Positions 25,331 through 33,790 of a stretch of 64,000 nt of DNA are shown piece after piece (within the stretch, counting starts at the first letter, position 1; each line of letters starts with the position of its first letter). The notes below the pieces were generated by a model. It saw only the letters and a list, made by a program, of their open reading frames with translations, made no database searches and was not told the origin of the DNA. Both the position numbers and the translations under genes were made by a program. Source of the DNA: Actinoplanes teichomyceticus ATCC 31121. Its GTDB lineage: Bacteria > Actinomycetota > Actinomycetes > Mycobacteriales > Micromonosporaceae. The stretch covers positions 1,090,001 through 1,154,000 of the forward strand of contig NZ_CP023865.1 in the NCBI RefSeq assembly GCF_003711105.1, written 5' to 3'.

Positions 25331-25795
25331 TCAGGGTCGCCCGGCGGCCAGATGTGCCTCCACCTCGGCGATCTCGGCGCGGTTCGGGCGTTCGTCGTCC
25401 GGGTCGTCGGTCTCGTCCGGCCGGCGGAACCAGTCGGTCAGCCAGGCCCACTCGATGCGGGCCTCGTCGCCGGCCTTGCGGGCGAGTTGCCAGGGCAGGG
25501 CGGCCTGCACGAGCGTGCGCAGGTCGGCGGCGGACAGGCTGCTGTAGCGGACGAGGACGTCGCTGATGGTGCCGAGGAGGGCCGCGCCGGTGATCGGTGT
25601 CGGTTCGTCGATGTCCGTCTCGTCGAGGGTGACGCCGCGTTCGGTGGCGTACAGCGCTTCCACGAACAGCGGCTCGTCGGCCCAGGCCAGGTGGTGGCCC
25701 TGAGCGAAGAACAGCAGCAGATGCTTCTTGGCGGTGCCCAGGCCGGGCCGGCGGCCCTCGATGGCTGCGATGACGTCGGTAACGCTCGTGGTCAT
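25331..25795 (-). CDS. Panacea (DUF4065)-like protein, possible antitoxin
   Basis: From ATG 25795 (MTTSVTDVIAAIEGRRP) the protein has 154 residues. GLGTAKKHLLLFFAQGHHLAWADEPLFVEAL resembles the core of Panacea/SocA proteins, in which a Lys-Leu-hydrophobic helix, YFAQG-x-HLA and PLF-x-E are conserved. Here TLDE follows where many have a G-P-V block, so the match is partial. Panacea domains act as antitoxins to many unrelated toxins, often in two-gene operons. No good Shine-Dalgarno is visible, so a leaderless transcript is possible. The next gene downstream is 23 bp away. Confidence 0.6.
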   Translation of the reverse strand: MTTSVTDVIAAIEGRRPGLGTAKKHLLLFFAQGHHLAWADEPLFVEALYATERGVTLDETDIDEPTPITGAALLGTISDVLVRYSSLSAADLRTLVQAALPWQLARKAGDEARIEWAWLTDWFRRPDETDDPDDERPNRAEIAEVEAHLAAGRP

Positions 25796-26085
25796 CGGCG
25801 GACGGTATCGCCAGGTGCGGTGGTGCACAGTCCCCCGATGCGGGGCCGTTACGCCGGATGGCATGATCCCCTTCAATCCGTAAGCGCCAGTTACACTCAC
25901 GGTAATTTCGCCGCCCGGTCGGCACAGTCCTCGATCCGACGTTGCGGTGATGGCTGTCGATCCCTTCCGGGCGGGTGCGGTCGGGCGGGCCGGATCCGGG
26001 GAAAATTTCCCGGCGGGCGCGCAACCTTTCCGGTCCGCGGGGCCACTGGGATGGTGATCACCCCTCATCCCCCGGGAGTCCCCTG

Positions 26086-27342
26086 ATGCTCGCCAAGCGT
26101 TTCGTCGTGCCGCTCGCGGTGGCGACGGTCGGCACCGGCGCCGCGGTGTTCGGCGTCCTGAACGCCGACGCCGCCGAGGTGGCCGGCTGCGCCGTCACGT
26201 ACACCGTCACCAGCCAGTGGAACGCGGGCTTCACCGGCGACGTGAAGATCCGCAACACCGGCGCCTCGGCGATCGACGGCTGGACCCTCGGGTTCGCGTT
26301 CCCCTCCGGCCAGAAGCTCGCCTCCGGCTGGAACGGCACCTGGACCCAGACCGGCGCCACGGTGACCGTGACCGACGCCGGCTGGAACAGGAGCATCCCC
26401 GCCGGGGCCACCGTGGCGCTCGGCTTCAACGGCACCTGGGCCGGAGGCAACGCGATCCCCACCGGCTTCACCGTCAACGGGGTGACGTGCGGCGCGAGCG
26501 CCACCGCACCGGGCACGGCCGCACCGGGCGGGACCGCGACCCCGACGGCGGCTGCGACCCCGACCAGGACGGCCGGCGCCTCGCCGACCGCCACCAGGAC
26601 GTCCTCCGCGGCCCCCACCGCCACGGCCAAGCCCATCGCCACCGCCGGCCGGGGGCCGGAGAACTGCACCGACTACGCCGCCCTGGTCCGCGGCCAGTAC
26701 TGGGTCAACAACAACGTCTGGGGCCGGGCCGACGGGGCCGGCAACCAGTGCGTGTGGGAGAACGGCCTCTCCGGCGACAACCTCAGCTGGGGTACGAACT
26801 GGACCTGGTCCGGCGACACCACCAAGGTCAAGTCGTACGCCAGCGCCGTCCTCGGCTGGCACTGGGGCTGGAAGGCCACCGGCACCGGCCTGCCGGTGCG
26901 GCTCAGCGCGGGCAAGGCGGTCCGGGCGAACTGGAACTTCGCGGTCACCCAGAAGACGTCCAACATCATGAACGTCTCGTACGACCTGTGGTTCCACACC
27001 ACGAGCAACCCCGACTGGCAGGACCAGCCCACCGACGAGGTGATGGTCTGGCTGTACCGCTCGGGTGGGGCCGGGCCGGTCGGCACCAAACAGGCGACCG
27101 TCATCGTCGGCGGCACGACCTGGGATCTCTACAAGGGCAACATCGGCTGGAACGTGTACTCGTTCGTGCGTACCTCGAACACCACCTCCGCCGACCTGAA
27201 CCTGACCGACTTCACGAACGACCTGGCGGGGCGGGGATGGCTCGACAAGACCAAGTATCTGTCCAGCGTGCAGGCCGGAACCGAGGTCTTCACCGGGTCG
27301 GGGCAACTCGACACCAGCGCCTACTCGGTGAAGATCAGCTGA
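26086..27342 (+). CDS. Secreted CBM2-GH12 endoglucanase
   Basis: This 418-residue protein has a signal peptide (FVVPLAVATVGTGAAVFGV), a family 2 carbohydrate-binding module (~28-135: CAVTYTVTSQWNAGFTGDV, with paired Cys and surface Trp), a Thr/Ala/Pro linker (~138-188), and a GH12 catalytic domain (ENCTDYAALVRGQYWVNNNVWG onward). The nucleophile is the Glu of PTDEVMVWLY and the acid/base is the Glu of AGTEVFTGSG. It cuts beta-1,4-glucan or xyloglucan outside the cell. GGGAG lies before ATG 26086. No CebR-like site was seen upstream, unlike the expansin. Confidence 0.93.
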   Translation: MLAKRFVVPLAVATVGTGAAVFGVLNADAAEVAGCAVTYTVTSQWNAGFTGDVKIRNTGASAIDGWTLGFAFPSGQKLASGWNGTWTQTGATVTVTDAGWNRSIPAGATVALGFNGTWAGGNAIPTGFTVNGVTCGASATAPGTAAPGGTATPTAAATPTRTAGASPTATRTSSAAPTATAKPIATAGRGPENCTDYAALVRGQYWVNNNVWGRADGAGNQCVWENGLSGDNLSWGTNWTWSGDTTKVKSYASAVLGWHWGWKATGTGLPVRLSAGKAVRANWNFAVTQKTSNIMNVSYDLWFHTTSNPDWQDQPTDEVMVWLYRSGGAGPVGTKQATVIVGGTTWDLYKGNIGWNVYSFVRTSNTTSADLNLTDFTNDLAGRGWLDKTKYLSSVQAGTEVFTGSGQLDTSAYSVKIS

Positions 27343-27344
27343 GC

Positions 27345-27386
27345 CCGTCCGCCCCGGGCGACGCCCCCTCGTCCCGGGGCGGACGG
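27345..27386 (+). terminator. Hairpin after the GH12 gene
   Basis: CCGTCCGCCCCGGG (27345-27358) pairs exactly with CCCGGGGCGGACGG (27373-27386), two bases after the stop. Confidence 0.75.
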
Positions 27387-27422
27387 CACGTCCCGTATTC
27401 CCTGACGGTCAGGAAGAGCCGC

Positions 27423-27941
27423 GTGCCGGAGCGAGACGCCGAACGCGCCTTCAGGCGCTTCTTCGACGAACACCACACCGATCTGTCGCGCCTCGCGTAC
27501 CTCGTCACCGGCGAGACGCAGGTCGCCGACGATCTGGCGGCGGACGCGTTCGTCGAGGTCTGGCGGCACTGGGAGCGGGTGCAGCAGGCGCAGAGCCCGA
27601 TCGCGTACGCCCGCGGCATCGTCACCAACCTGGCCCGCCAGTGGATCAAGCGGCAGAGCCGGGAGCGGTCCGGGTTGCTGCGCCTGGGTCTGCTGCGGCG
27701 CGAGCGCGGCGAGACCGACACCCCCGCGGTCCTCGACGTGCGCGCGGCGCTGCGGCGCCTTCCGCTGCGGCGCCGCGAGTGCGTCATCCTCCGGTACGCC
27801 TTCGACGTCCCGGAGAAGGAGGTCGCCGAGATCCTCGGCATCTCGGTCGGTGCGGTGAAGAGTCACACGTCGCGGGGCGCCGCGCAGTTGAGCGAGTTCC
27901 TCCGGGAGATGCCGCTGATGATGGGAGGTCACCGTGGCTGA
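27423..27941 (+). CDS. SigE-family ECF-like RNA polymerase sigma factor
   Basis: The protein is 172 residues from GTG 27423, with GGAAG upstream. Region 2: FRRFFDEHHTDLSRLAYLVTG and VADDLAADAFVEVWRHW. Region 4: LRRRECVILRYAFDVPEKEV and ISVGAVKSHTSRGAAQL. This is the actinobacterial SigE-family layout. Its stop overlaps the start of the next gene by 8 bp, so the neighbour is probably its membrane-bound regulator. Confidence 0.92.
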   Translation: MPERDAERAFRRFFDEHHTDLSRLAYLVTGETQVADDLAADAFVEVWRHWERVQQAQSPIAYARGIVTNLARQWIKRQSRERSGLLRLGLLRRERGETDTPAVLDVRAALRRLPLRRRECVILRYAFDVPEKEVAEILGISVGAVKSHTSRGAAQLSEFLREMPLMMGGHRG

Positions 27942-28764
27942 GCGGCCCCAGTCCGACCTGGGTGCGGTGCTGCGCCAGGAGGCCGAGCGGCACGTGCCGG
28001 ACAGCGAGGCGATGTTCGCCCGGATCAACCGGCGACGCGCCACCCCGGTGCGGCACACCGCGCCACCCCGCACGCTGTGGGGCTTCGCCGCGCTGCGCCC
28101 GGTCGCGGCCGCCTTCTCGGTGGCGGCCACCCTGGTCGCCGGGTTCACCGGGATCCGGCTGCTGACCGGTGACGATCCGCGGGACACACCGGCCGCCACC
28201 ACCGGTACGCCCTCGGCCGCCCCGACCAGCAACCCGCCGCTGCCGCCGGCGACGACCCGGCCGGCCCCGGGCACGAGCGACCGGCCGCAGCAGACCGGCG
28301 GCGGCGATGACAGCCCGACCCGGACACGGTCCGGCCGGACCCCCTCCTCGGCGCCGCCGTCGTTCCAGCCGGTGTCCGGTTTCGCCAGCTCCACCGGTGT
28401 GATCAACCCCTACTCGACGGAGACCTGGGCGCAGAGCGACGTGGCGATCACCACGACCCGTGAGCTCACCGCGCTGGACGTGGCGATCAGCGTGACCCGC
28501 ACCGAGGGCGTGCAGAACACCGGCAGCTGGAGCACCATCCCCAACGCGATGATCAAGATCACGCTGACCGAGGAGAAGGAAGCGCTGATCTACCGCTTCA
28601 CCCTCGTACCGGGCGGCACCCTGGCGGCCGGCACCTACACCTTCGCCGCCCAGTACCAGCACGCCCCCGGCAAGCGCGATCCCAGCCGCGACCTCTACCG
28701 CGCGACGGCCTCCGGCGGAGGTCGGAAAGCGGAGGTCACGGGCACTTTCGTAGCCGCGGGCTGA
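27934..28764 (+). CDS. Single-pass membrane protein, probable anti-sigma-type partner
   Basis: This 276-residue protein starts GTG 27934, overlapping the sigma gene. A short cytoplasmic N-terminus (LRQEAERHVPDSEAMFARI) is followed by one helix (~55-75, LRPVAAAFSVAATLVAGFTGI), a Pro/Thr/Ser-rich spacer (~80-145) and an extracellular beta-rich domain (DVAITTTRELTALDVAISVTRT; GTYTFAAQYQHAPG). The topology suits a sensor that holds the sigma factor until an outside signal; the typical zinc anti-sigma H-x3-C-x2-C motif is absent. Confidence 0.82.
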   Translation: MAERPQSDLGAVLRQEAERHVPDSEAMFARINRRRATPVRHTAPPRTLWGFAALRPVAAAFSVAATLVAGFTGIRLLTGDDPRDTPAATTGTPSAAPTSNPPLPPATTRPAPGTSDRPQQTGGGDDSPTRTRSGRTPSSAPPSFQPVSGFASSTGVINPYSTETWAQSDVAITTTRELTALDVAISVTRTEGVQNTGSWSTIPNAMIKITLTEEKEALIYRFTLVPGGTLAAGTYTFAAQYQHAPGKRDPSRDLYRATASGGGRKAEVTGTFVAAG

Positions 28765-28794
28765 GCCGCCCCGGCGGCCGAGGCTCGCCTCCCC

Positions 28795-28831
28795 GGCCGG
28801 GCCCGATCGACCCGAAAGGTCGGGCCCGGCC
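28795..28831 (+). terminator. Hairpin after the sigma/partner operon
   Basis: GGCCGGGCCCGA (28795-28806) pairs with TCGGGCCCGGCC (28820-28831), 31 bp after the stop. Confidence 0.75.
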
Positions 28832-29137
28832 ACCACCCCACGCCGCCGGCGCCCGGTGGTCCCGGTGCGCTCCCGGCCCTCCGCTCCGTCCGGCCGCCGC
28901 TCTGACCCGCCGGTTCGTGCGGTGCGGTCCCGGCCGTTCCCGTTCGGCCTCCGTTCCCGCCCGGCCATCCCATTCGGCTGCTGATTCCGCCCGGCTGCCG
29001 TTCCGGTTCGGCTGTCGTTCCCGTTCGGCCTCCGATCGCGCTCGGCTGCTGATTCCGCCCGGCTGCCGCGGCGCGTCCGAGCCGCCATCCGGGGCCTCCG
29101 GCTCGCTGGTCAGTGAGGTGTCCATCCGCATCGTTGG
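28832..29137. repeat. Gene-free stretch with degenerate TTCGGCTGC-type repeats
   Basis: Between ~28935 and 29072 the sequence repeats units such as TCGGCTGCTGATTCCGCCCG (at ~28975 and ~29044) mixed with CCGTTCCCGTTCGGCCTCCG-like units. Frames through it encode only monotonous RRPNGN-type peptides. No gene is supported. Confidence 0.5.
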
Positions 29138-29623
29138 TCAGCCGGCCGCGTCCAGGCCGCTGTCGGCGCAGACCTGCGACATGTCGGCCGCGGCGGCGCT
29201 GACCGCCGCCACCGCATCCGGCTCGCCGGCGCTGCCATGCGAGGCCACGGCTTTCTCGTACGCCCGGGCGAGCGCCGTCGCGGCATCGGCCACCGGCGCA
29301 TCCGCGGTCGCGCTGGCATCGGTGATCTCCTGGATCACCCCCGGCTCCATCAGCGACGCCGCGCGGATCGCCGCAGCCAGCCGCCCGCAGGTGAGCAATC
29401 CCGGCGGATCATCGACCGGCGACGACGCGCCCGGCGCACCGCCCGCTCCGCTCGCCGCACCGGATGCACCCGCCGGCCCGCTGACCGCGCCGGGCCCGCC
29501 TGCCGGCGCGCTGGCCGCAATGGACCCGCCCACGCCGCCCGGCGCAGGGCCCGTCCCGGACTCGCAGCCGACGATGCCCGCAAGCACGGCCACCGGCAAG
29601 ACGAACCGCACAACTGCCGCCAT
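29138..29623 (-). CDS. Small lipoprotein of unknown function
   Basis: This 161-residue protein has a lipobox: FVLPVAVLAGIVGCES, with Cys20 as the lipid site. A Gly/Ala/Pro/Ser-rich linker (~25-70) leads to a helical C-terminal domain (LLTCGRLAAAIRAASLM; ATALARAYEKAVASHG; MSQVCADSGL) with two Cys that may pair. It is exported and membrane-tethered. The family is not recognised; no operon partner is seen. Confidence 0.7.
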   Translation of the reverse strand: MAAVVRFVLPVAVLAGIVGCESGTGPAPGGVGGSIAASAPAGGPGAVSGPAGASGAASGAGGAPGASSPVDDPPGLLTCGRLAAAIRAASLMEPGVIQEITDASATADAPVADAATALARAYEKAVASHGSAGEPDAVAAVSAAAADMSQVCADSGLDAAG

Positions 29624-29720
29624 GACCCCAAGCTACGGCCCGAGGGCCCGCAGCCGGCGTCCATCCGCTCAGACCCGTCAGCAGAGACCTGTGACGGCAT
29701 GGATTTCCAGCGATACGAAT

Positions 29721-29975
29721 TCAGGCGACGAATCGGTATGAACCACCCAGGCGCCAACCGTCCACGTCCGACCGCCCATCGCCGGCCCGCAGCCCCGTGG
29801 GGCTGGTTGCCGGGTGGGCGTTCCACGGCCACCGGATCGACACGTGTCCGCTGGCAACGTTGGTCACTCGCGCTTCGGTGAACACGCAGGAGACCTGAAG
29901 CACGTCGCCGGCACGGAATTCGTTGTCGACCACGAGGCGAAGATCCTTCGCCGGGTCATCGGCTTCGTCGAACAA
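29721..29975 (-). CDS. Short hypothetical protein or gene remnant
   Basis: An 84-codon frame from a TTG reads LVVDNEFRAGDVLQVSCVFTEARVTNV and ends DGWRLGGSYRFVA. The composition is protein-like and unlike the low-complexity neighbours, but there is no clear ribosome site and the start is uncertain. It lies in an otherwise gene-free 407-bp gap (29624-30030), and may be the remnant of a longer gene. Confidence 0.35.
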   Translation of the reverse strand: MFDEADDPAKDLRLVVDNEFRAGDVLQVSCVFTEARVTNVASGHVSIRWPWNAHPATSPTGLRAGDGRSDVDGWRLGGSYRFVA

Positions 29976-30030
29976 ACGGCGAGGTCCCTGCTGTCGGCGC
30001 CGCGGCCGTGCCCGTCGTGCCAGCCTCTGA

Positions 30031-30648
30031 TCAGCGGAATCCGGTGAGGGACAGCAGGACGTATCCCACCGTGGTCAGCGGAAGGGCGAGCAGCAGCGCG
30101 AGCCCGCGCTGAGGCCAGGACCGGCTCACCAGCACGGTGAGTGCCACCCCCAACGGGACCAGGACAACGGTGTACTCAACGGTGTCCGCGGTTTCGTAGT
30201 TCGGGTCCCCGATGCGCCTGAGCTGCATCGTGGCCTCGGCGAACAGCACCGCACCCGGCATGGCTGCGGCGGCTGCGCGAAGACGGCCCCCGGTTCGCGC
30301 CAGTACGCCTGCCGCACCGAAGACCGTGCCGGCCACCACGCCCGACCCCATCCACAGCAACGCGGTTGCGTTGTACATGCTCGCCGGGGCATCACCCTGG
30401 ATGAGCGTGGCGGCGAAGTAGTAGCTCGGCACGGCCAGGACCAGGCAGACGATCGCACCGAGGATGCCGACCGGCAACGTCCACCGGCTGAGGAAGGTCA
30501 GCAGGAACGCCGCCACGGCCCAGACCGCGATGGAGTTGCCCAGCCCGCCGAACGGAAAGGGCACGTACTTGATCCATACGAAGTCAAGGGCGCCCAAGAG
30601 CACGCTCGCGACGGGAACTACTACGGCCACGTTCCGGTTGATCGCCAT
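30031..30648 (-). CDS. Multi-pass membrane protein (DUF6518-like)
   Basis: The protein is 205 residues from ATG 30648 (MAINRNVAVVVPV); the longer upstream frame lacks a ribosome site. Six or so membrane helices include VVVPVASVLLGALDFVWI, VWAVAAFLLTFLS, WMGSGVVAGTVFGAAGVLA and LLLALPLTTVGYVLLSLTG. The pattern fits a conserved actinobacterial membrane family that I associate with DUF6518, by memory of layout rather than a diagnostic motif. Function is unknown. Confidence 0.72.
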   Translation of the reverse strand: MAINRNVAVVVPVASVLLGALDFVWIKYVPFPFGGLGNSIAVWAVAAFLLTFLSRWTLPVGILGAIVCLVLAVPSYYFAATLIQGDAPASMYNATALLWMGSGVVAGTVFGAAGVLARTGGRLRAAAAAMPGAVLFAEATMQLRRIGDPNYETADTVEYTVVLVPLGVALTVLVSRSWPQRGLALLLALPLTTVGYVLLSLTGFR

Positions 30649-30834
30649 GATCGCTGATCGTAGGAACCTGAGGAGCCCGGCACATCGAACCGCGGATGGA
30701 CCACGCGGCCCGATGATCCGCCGAAAGGTAGACCGCCGGAGCAGGCACCCTCGACGCGTCACGCCACGGTGAGCCGGTCCGGGCCCGCCACCGGATTCCG
30801 TCGATGATCGTTCTGATGGTCCGTCTGCGCGGCC

Positions 30835-30946
30835 GATCACGGCCCGGGCGGCGACCGGTCGCAGACCTACCGGGCGCTCAGCCGGGTGGTCCCGGCGCTC
30901 GAGGCACGCGGCCTGCGATCCATCGGCGCCCTGACCGGCCCGGGCG
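30835..30946 (+). pseudogene. C-terminal relic of a polysaccharide deacetylase (CE4/NodB)
   Basis: From 30835 the plus strand reads D-H-G-P-G-G-D-R-S-Q-T-Y-R-A-L, then VVPALEARGLRSIGAL. This closely resembles the HDGGGDRSQTVAALP and RGYRFV end of secreted NodB-type deacetylases. An in-frame TGA lies ~20 bp upstream and no catalytic core precedes it, so only the tail of a lost gene remains. The rest of the 30649-30946 gap shows nothing else. Confidence 0.45.
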
Positions 30947-31951
30947 TCAGCCGGCCTCCGCGCGACCGAACAGGGCCGCGAGCGTCGCGTCCGAGGCTGC
31001 CAGGGCGGCCCGGTCGAAGGTGCTGCCGGCCGCGACCAGCTCGGCCGCGCCGGTGCGCTCGACCAGCTCGGCCAGCCGGCTCTCCACCTGGGCCGGCGTG
31101 CCGGTGATCGCGGACGCGGCGCTCCGTTCGACGTACTGCTGCTGCCGCGGCGTGCGACGGGCGGACCGGACCGCGGCCACCGGTTCCAGGGGCGGGAACA
31201 CCCCGGTGGTACGGCTCACCGCCATCGCCCAGGCCTCGGGCAGGATCAGTTCGGCGGCCTCCGCGGCGGTGTCGGCGACCAGCACGTCGAGGCTGACCGC
31301 CACCCACGGCTCGGGCCGCGTGGCGGTCGGCCGGAAGGCCCGCCGGTAGCCGGCCAGCGCCTCCCGCCCGGGCGCCGGGTCGCCGCCGACCCCGAGCAGC
31401 GGACCGCCCACGATCACCGGCAGCCCCAGCTCGGCCGCGATCGGCAGGCCCGTGCCGGTGGCGAGCACGTACAGCGGCACCGGGCCGTCCGGCTGCGGGT
31501 GCAGGCCGATCTCGGCCGTCCCGGTCAGGAAGGCGCGCAGCTCGGCCAGGTCGGCGGCGAAGTCCCGGTCGGTCTGGCGCAGCGCCCGGCGCACCGGCGC
31601 GGTGAAGCCGGGCGAGCGGCCCAGCCCCAGGTCGACGCGGCCCGGCGCGAACGCGGACAGGGTGGCGAACTGTTCGGCGACCACGAGCGGCTGGTGGTGC
31701 GGCAGCATCACCCCGGCCGAGCCGAGCCGGATGCGGGTCGTCGCGCCGGCCAGCGCGGCGAGCAGCACCGCCGGCGCCGCGCCCGCGACGCCGGGCACCC
31801 CGTGGTGCTCGGCCACCCAGATCCGGTCGTAGCCGAGCCGTTCGGCGTGGGCCGCGCGGGCCACCGTGCCGCGCACCGCCGCCGGCTCGGGCTCGCCGGC
31901 ACGCGTACGGGAACGGTCCAGCAGGGAGAGCCGGGGCGCGGAATCGATCAC
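30947..31951 (-). CDS. Luciferase-like flavin monooxygenase (MsnO8-type)
   Basis: The protein is 334 residues from GTG 31951. It has the bacterial luciferase barrel: SLLDRSRTRAGEP, HAERLGYDRIWVAEHHGVPG, IRLGSAGVMLPHHQPLVVAEQFATL, GRVDLGLGRSPG. The strings match the MsnO8 subfamily of FMNH2- or F420-dependent oxidoreductases. The substrate is not predictable. It is co-directional with the GGDEF gene, 46 bp downstream of its stop, but a functional link is not evident. Confidence 0.9.
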   Translation of the reverse strand: MIDSAPRLSLLDRSRTRAGEPEPAAVRGTVARAAHAERLGYDRIWVAEHHGVPGVAGAAPAVLLAALAGATTRIRLGSAGVMLPHHQPLVVAEQFATLSAFAPGRVDLGLGRSPGFTAPVRRALRQTDRDFAADLAELRAFLTGTAEIGLHPQPDGPVPLYVLATGTGLPIAAELGLPVIVGGPLLGVGGDPAPGREALAGYRRAFRPTATRPEPWVAVSLDVLVADTAAEAAELILPEAWAMAVSRTTGVFPPLEPVAAVRSARRTPRQQQYVERSAASAITGTPAQVESRLAELVERTGAAELVAAGSTFDRAALAASDATLAALFGRAEAG

Positions 31952-31997
31952 GCCAGGTGCAGCGTCGCCGGGCGGAGGCTTGTTCCTCGGCTCGCCG

Positions 31998-33479
31998 TCA
32001 CGCCGACCGGGGCAGCGGCGCCGCCGGGTCGCGCGCCGGGCGGGTGCCGGCCTTGCGCGCGTACATCGCCATGTCCGCCTCGTGCAGCAGCAGGTCCGGA
32101 TCCCAGGCGGGCCCGGCCGTGGCGGCGCCGATGCTGGCGCGCAGCGGCACCACCGCGTCGCCGATCGGCACCTCGGCGTGCAGCGCCTCGGCGAGGGCGG
32201 CGGCCAGCTCGGCGCGGCGCCGCGGGTCCGGGTCCTCGACCAGCACGGCGAACTCGTCACCGCCGAGCCGGGCCACCACGTCGGTGCCGCGCGCGCAGCC
32301 GCGCAGCCGGCGGCCCACCTCGGTGAGCAGCTCGTCGCCCGCCGCGTGGCCGTAGCGGTCGTTGACCGGCTTGAACCCGTCGAGGTCGATGAGGAAGACC
32401 GTCGGGGTGGCCGCCACCGTCAGCCGGTCCATGAACAGCGCCCGGTTCGCCAGCCCGGTCAGCCGGTCGTGGTAGGCCAGCTCGCGCAGCCGCTCGGACA
32501 GGTCGGCGATCTGCCGGAACGCGGCGAGCTGCCGCAACCCGACCAGGACGCCGCAGACGAACATCCCGACCAGCAGGATCCACGCGTGCGCGGTCAGGCC
32601 GTGCCGCAGCAGCTCGACGACGAGCAGGGCGAAGGTCGCCACGATCGCCAGGTACGGGGTGAGGCTGTACCGGAGACCGCGCTCGCGCGCCGGGGCGTCC
32701 GGCGCGCCGGCGTGCAGCAGTTGAAGCCGGGCGCCGGCCGCGAGCAGCAGCGCGCCGACCACCTCCAGGCTCAGCACCGCCCCGGCGTGCGCGAGGGCCC
32801 AGCCGTCCGGCAGCCCGAGCAGCACCCCCTGGCAGCCCGCGGCGACGCCGCAGACCCACCCGGTAACCGGGGCGAACGGCGGGTTGCCGCCCATCAGCAG
32901 CTTGATCATGGCGAGGACTTCCAGGAACAGCGGCGCGGGACCGGTCACCAGCGCCGCGATCCACTGGACCTGGGACTGGCCGGCCTGGTCGCCGGCGGTC
33001 AGGTCGATCGCGTAGAGGCTGACCGCGGACGCCGCCACCATGACGGTCGTGACGTCCAGCCGATACCGGATCCGGGCCTGCCCCGAGGCGACCGCCGGCG
33101 GCCCGCTGAGCAGCCCGACCAGGACCGCCGCGGTTCCCGCGCTGAGCGCCGTGGCGTACGCGCCGGTGCCCAGCACGACGCCCGGCGCGCGGGCGTCGCG
33201 GATCGCCGCCGCGAACTGGATGAGCCCGGCGAGCACGAACCCGGCGCCGGCGAGCACGCACGTGCCCCACAGCCGCCGGACCCCGCGCGACGAGGTCGTC
33301 CGGGCGACGCGCCAGCTGATGACGGCGAACCCGGCGAACCCGGCGGTCACCACCGGCCACACCACCCGCCCGAGCCAGGCCGCATCGCCGACGGCGCAGC
33401 ACGCCAGGACCACCACGGCCACCGCGCCGAGCAGGACCAGTCCGCCGTCGACACGCCGGACGGCACCGATCCGCTCCAT
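31998..33479 (-). CDS. Membrane-bound GGDEF diguanylate cyclase
   Basis: The protein is 493 residues from ATG 33479, preceded by GAGGGG; a GTG/ATG nine codons upstream is less likely. About ten membrane helices fill residues 1-320. The GGDEF domain (~330-485) has LAYHDRLTGLANRALF, FLIDLDGFKPVNDRYGHAAGD and the intact active site RLGGDEFAVL, and no RxxD inhibition site is obvious. It should make c-di-GMP in response to a membrane signal. A second GGDEF protein with a similar layout is at 57089-58921. Confidence 0.92.
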   Translation of the reverse strand: MERIGAVRRVDGGLVLLGAVAVVVLACCAVGDAAWLGRVVWPVVTAGFAGFAVISWRVARTTSSRGVRRLWGTCVLAGAGFVLAGLIQFAAAIRDARAPGVVLGTGAYATALSAGTAAVLVGLLSGPPAVASGQARIRYRLDVTTVMVAASAVSLYAIDLTAGDQAGQSQVQWIAALVTGPAPLFLEVLAMIKLLMGGNPPFAPVTGWVCGVAAGCQGVLLGLPDGWALAHAGAVLSLEVVGALLLAAGARLQLLHAGAPDAPARERGLRYSLTPYLAIVATFALLVVELLRHGLTAHAWILLVGMFVCGVLVGLRQLAAFRQIADLSERLRELAYHDRLTGLANRALFMDRLTVAATPTVFLIDLDGFKPVNDRYGHAAGDELLTEVGRRLRGCARGTDVVARLGGDEFAVLVEDPDPRRRAELAAALAEALHAEVPIGDAVVPLRASIGAATAGPAWDPDLLLHEADMAMYARKAGTRPARDPAAPLPRSA

Positions 33480-33790
33480 CCCGCATCCCCTCGTCCGCCG
33501 GCTCACCCGAGCCGACCCCTACCGATCGGCAGGCCCTTGGTGCGGTTGAGCCGCCGGCCCGGCCGGGTTGCGGGCCGGTCGCACGACCGCGTTCCGTGCG
33601 TTGCGCCGCCCGCGCGCCCGCTGCCGGGACGGGCGCCGGAGCAGCGAGCGACGAGAATGTCGGACCACCGAACCGGCCCGCGCGGCGACCGGGGCGCGGT
33701 GACGCCCGAACCGGGCTCATCGCGATCAACTCGACGAACAGCTCGTCATGACGGACTTCTCGTGGCGCCTGGCCGGCGAGCCGTAGCCGG
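33480..33790. other. Gene-free stretch upstream of the GGDEF gene
   Basis: No convincing gene is present. A short plus-strand frame ending at TAG 33786 reads DQLDEQLVMTDFSWRLAGEP, which has protein-like composition and could be the end of a lost gene, but it is only ~27 codons long. Confidence 0.35.
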
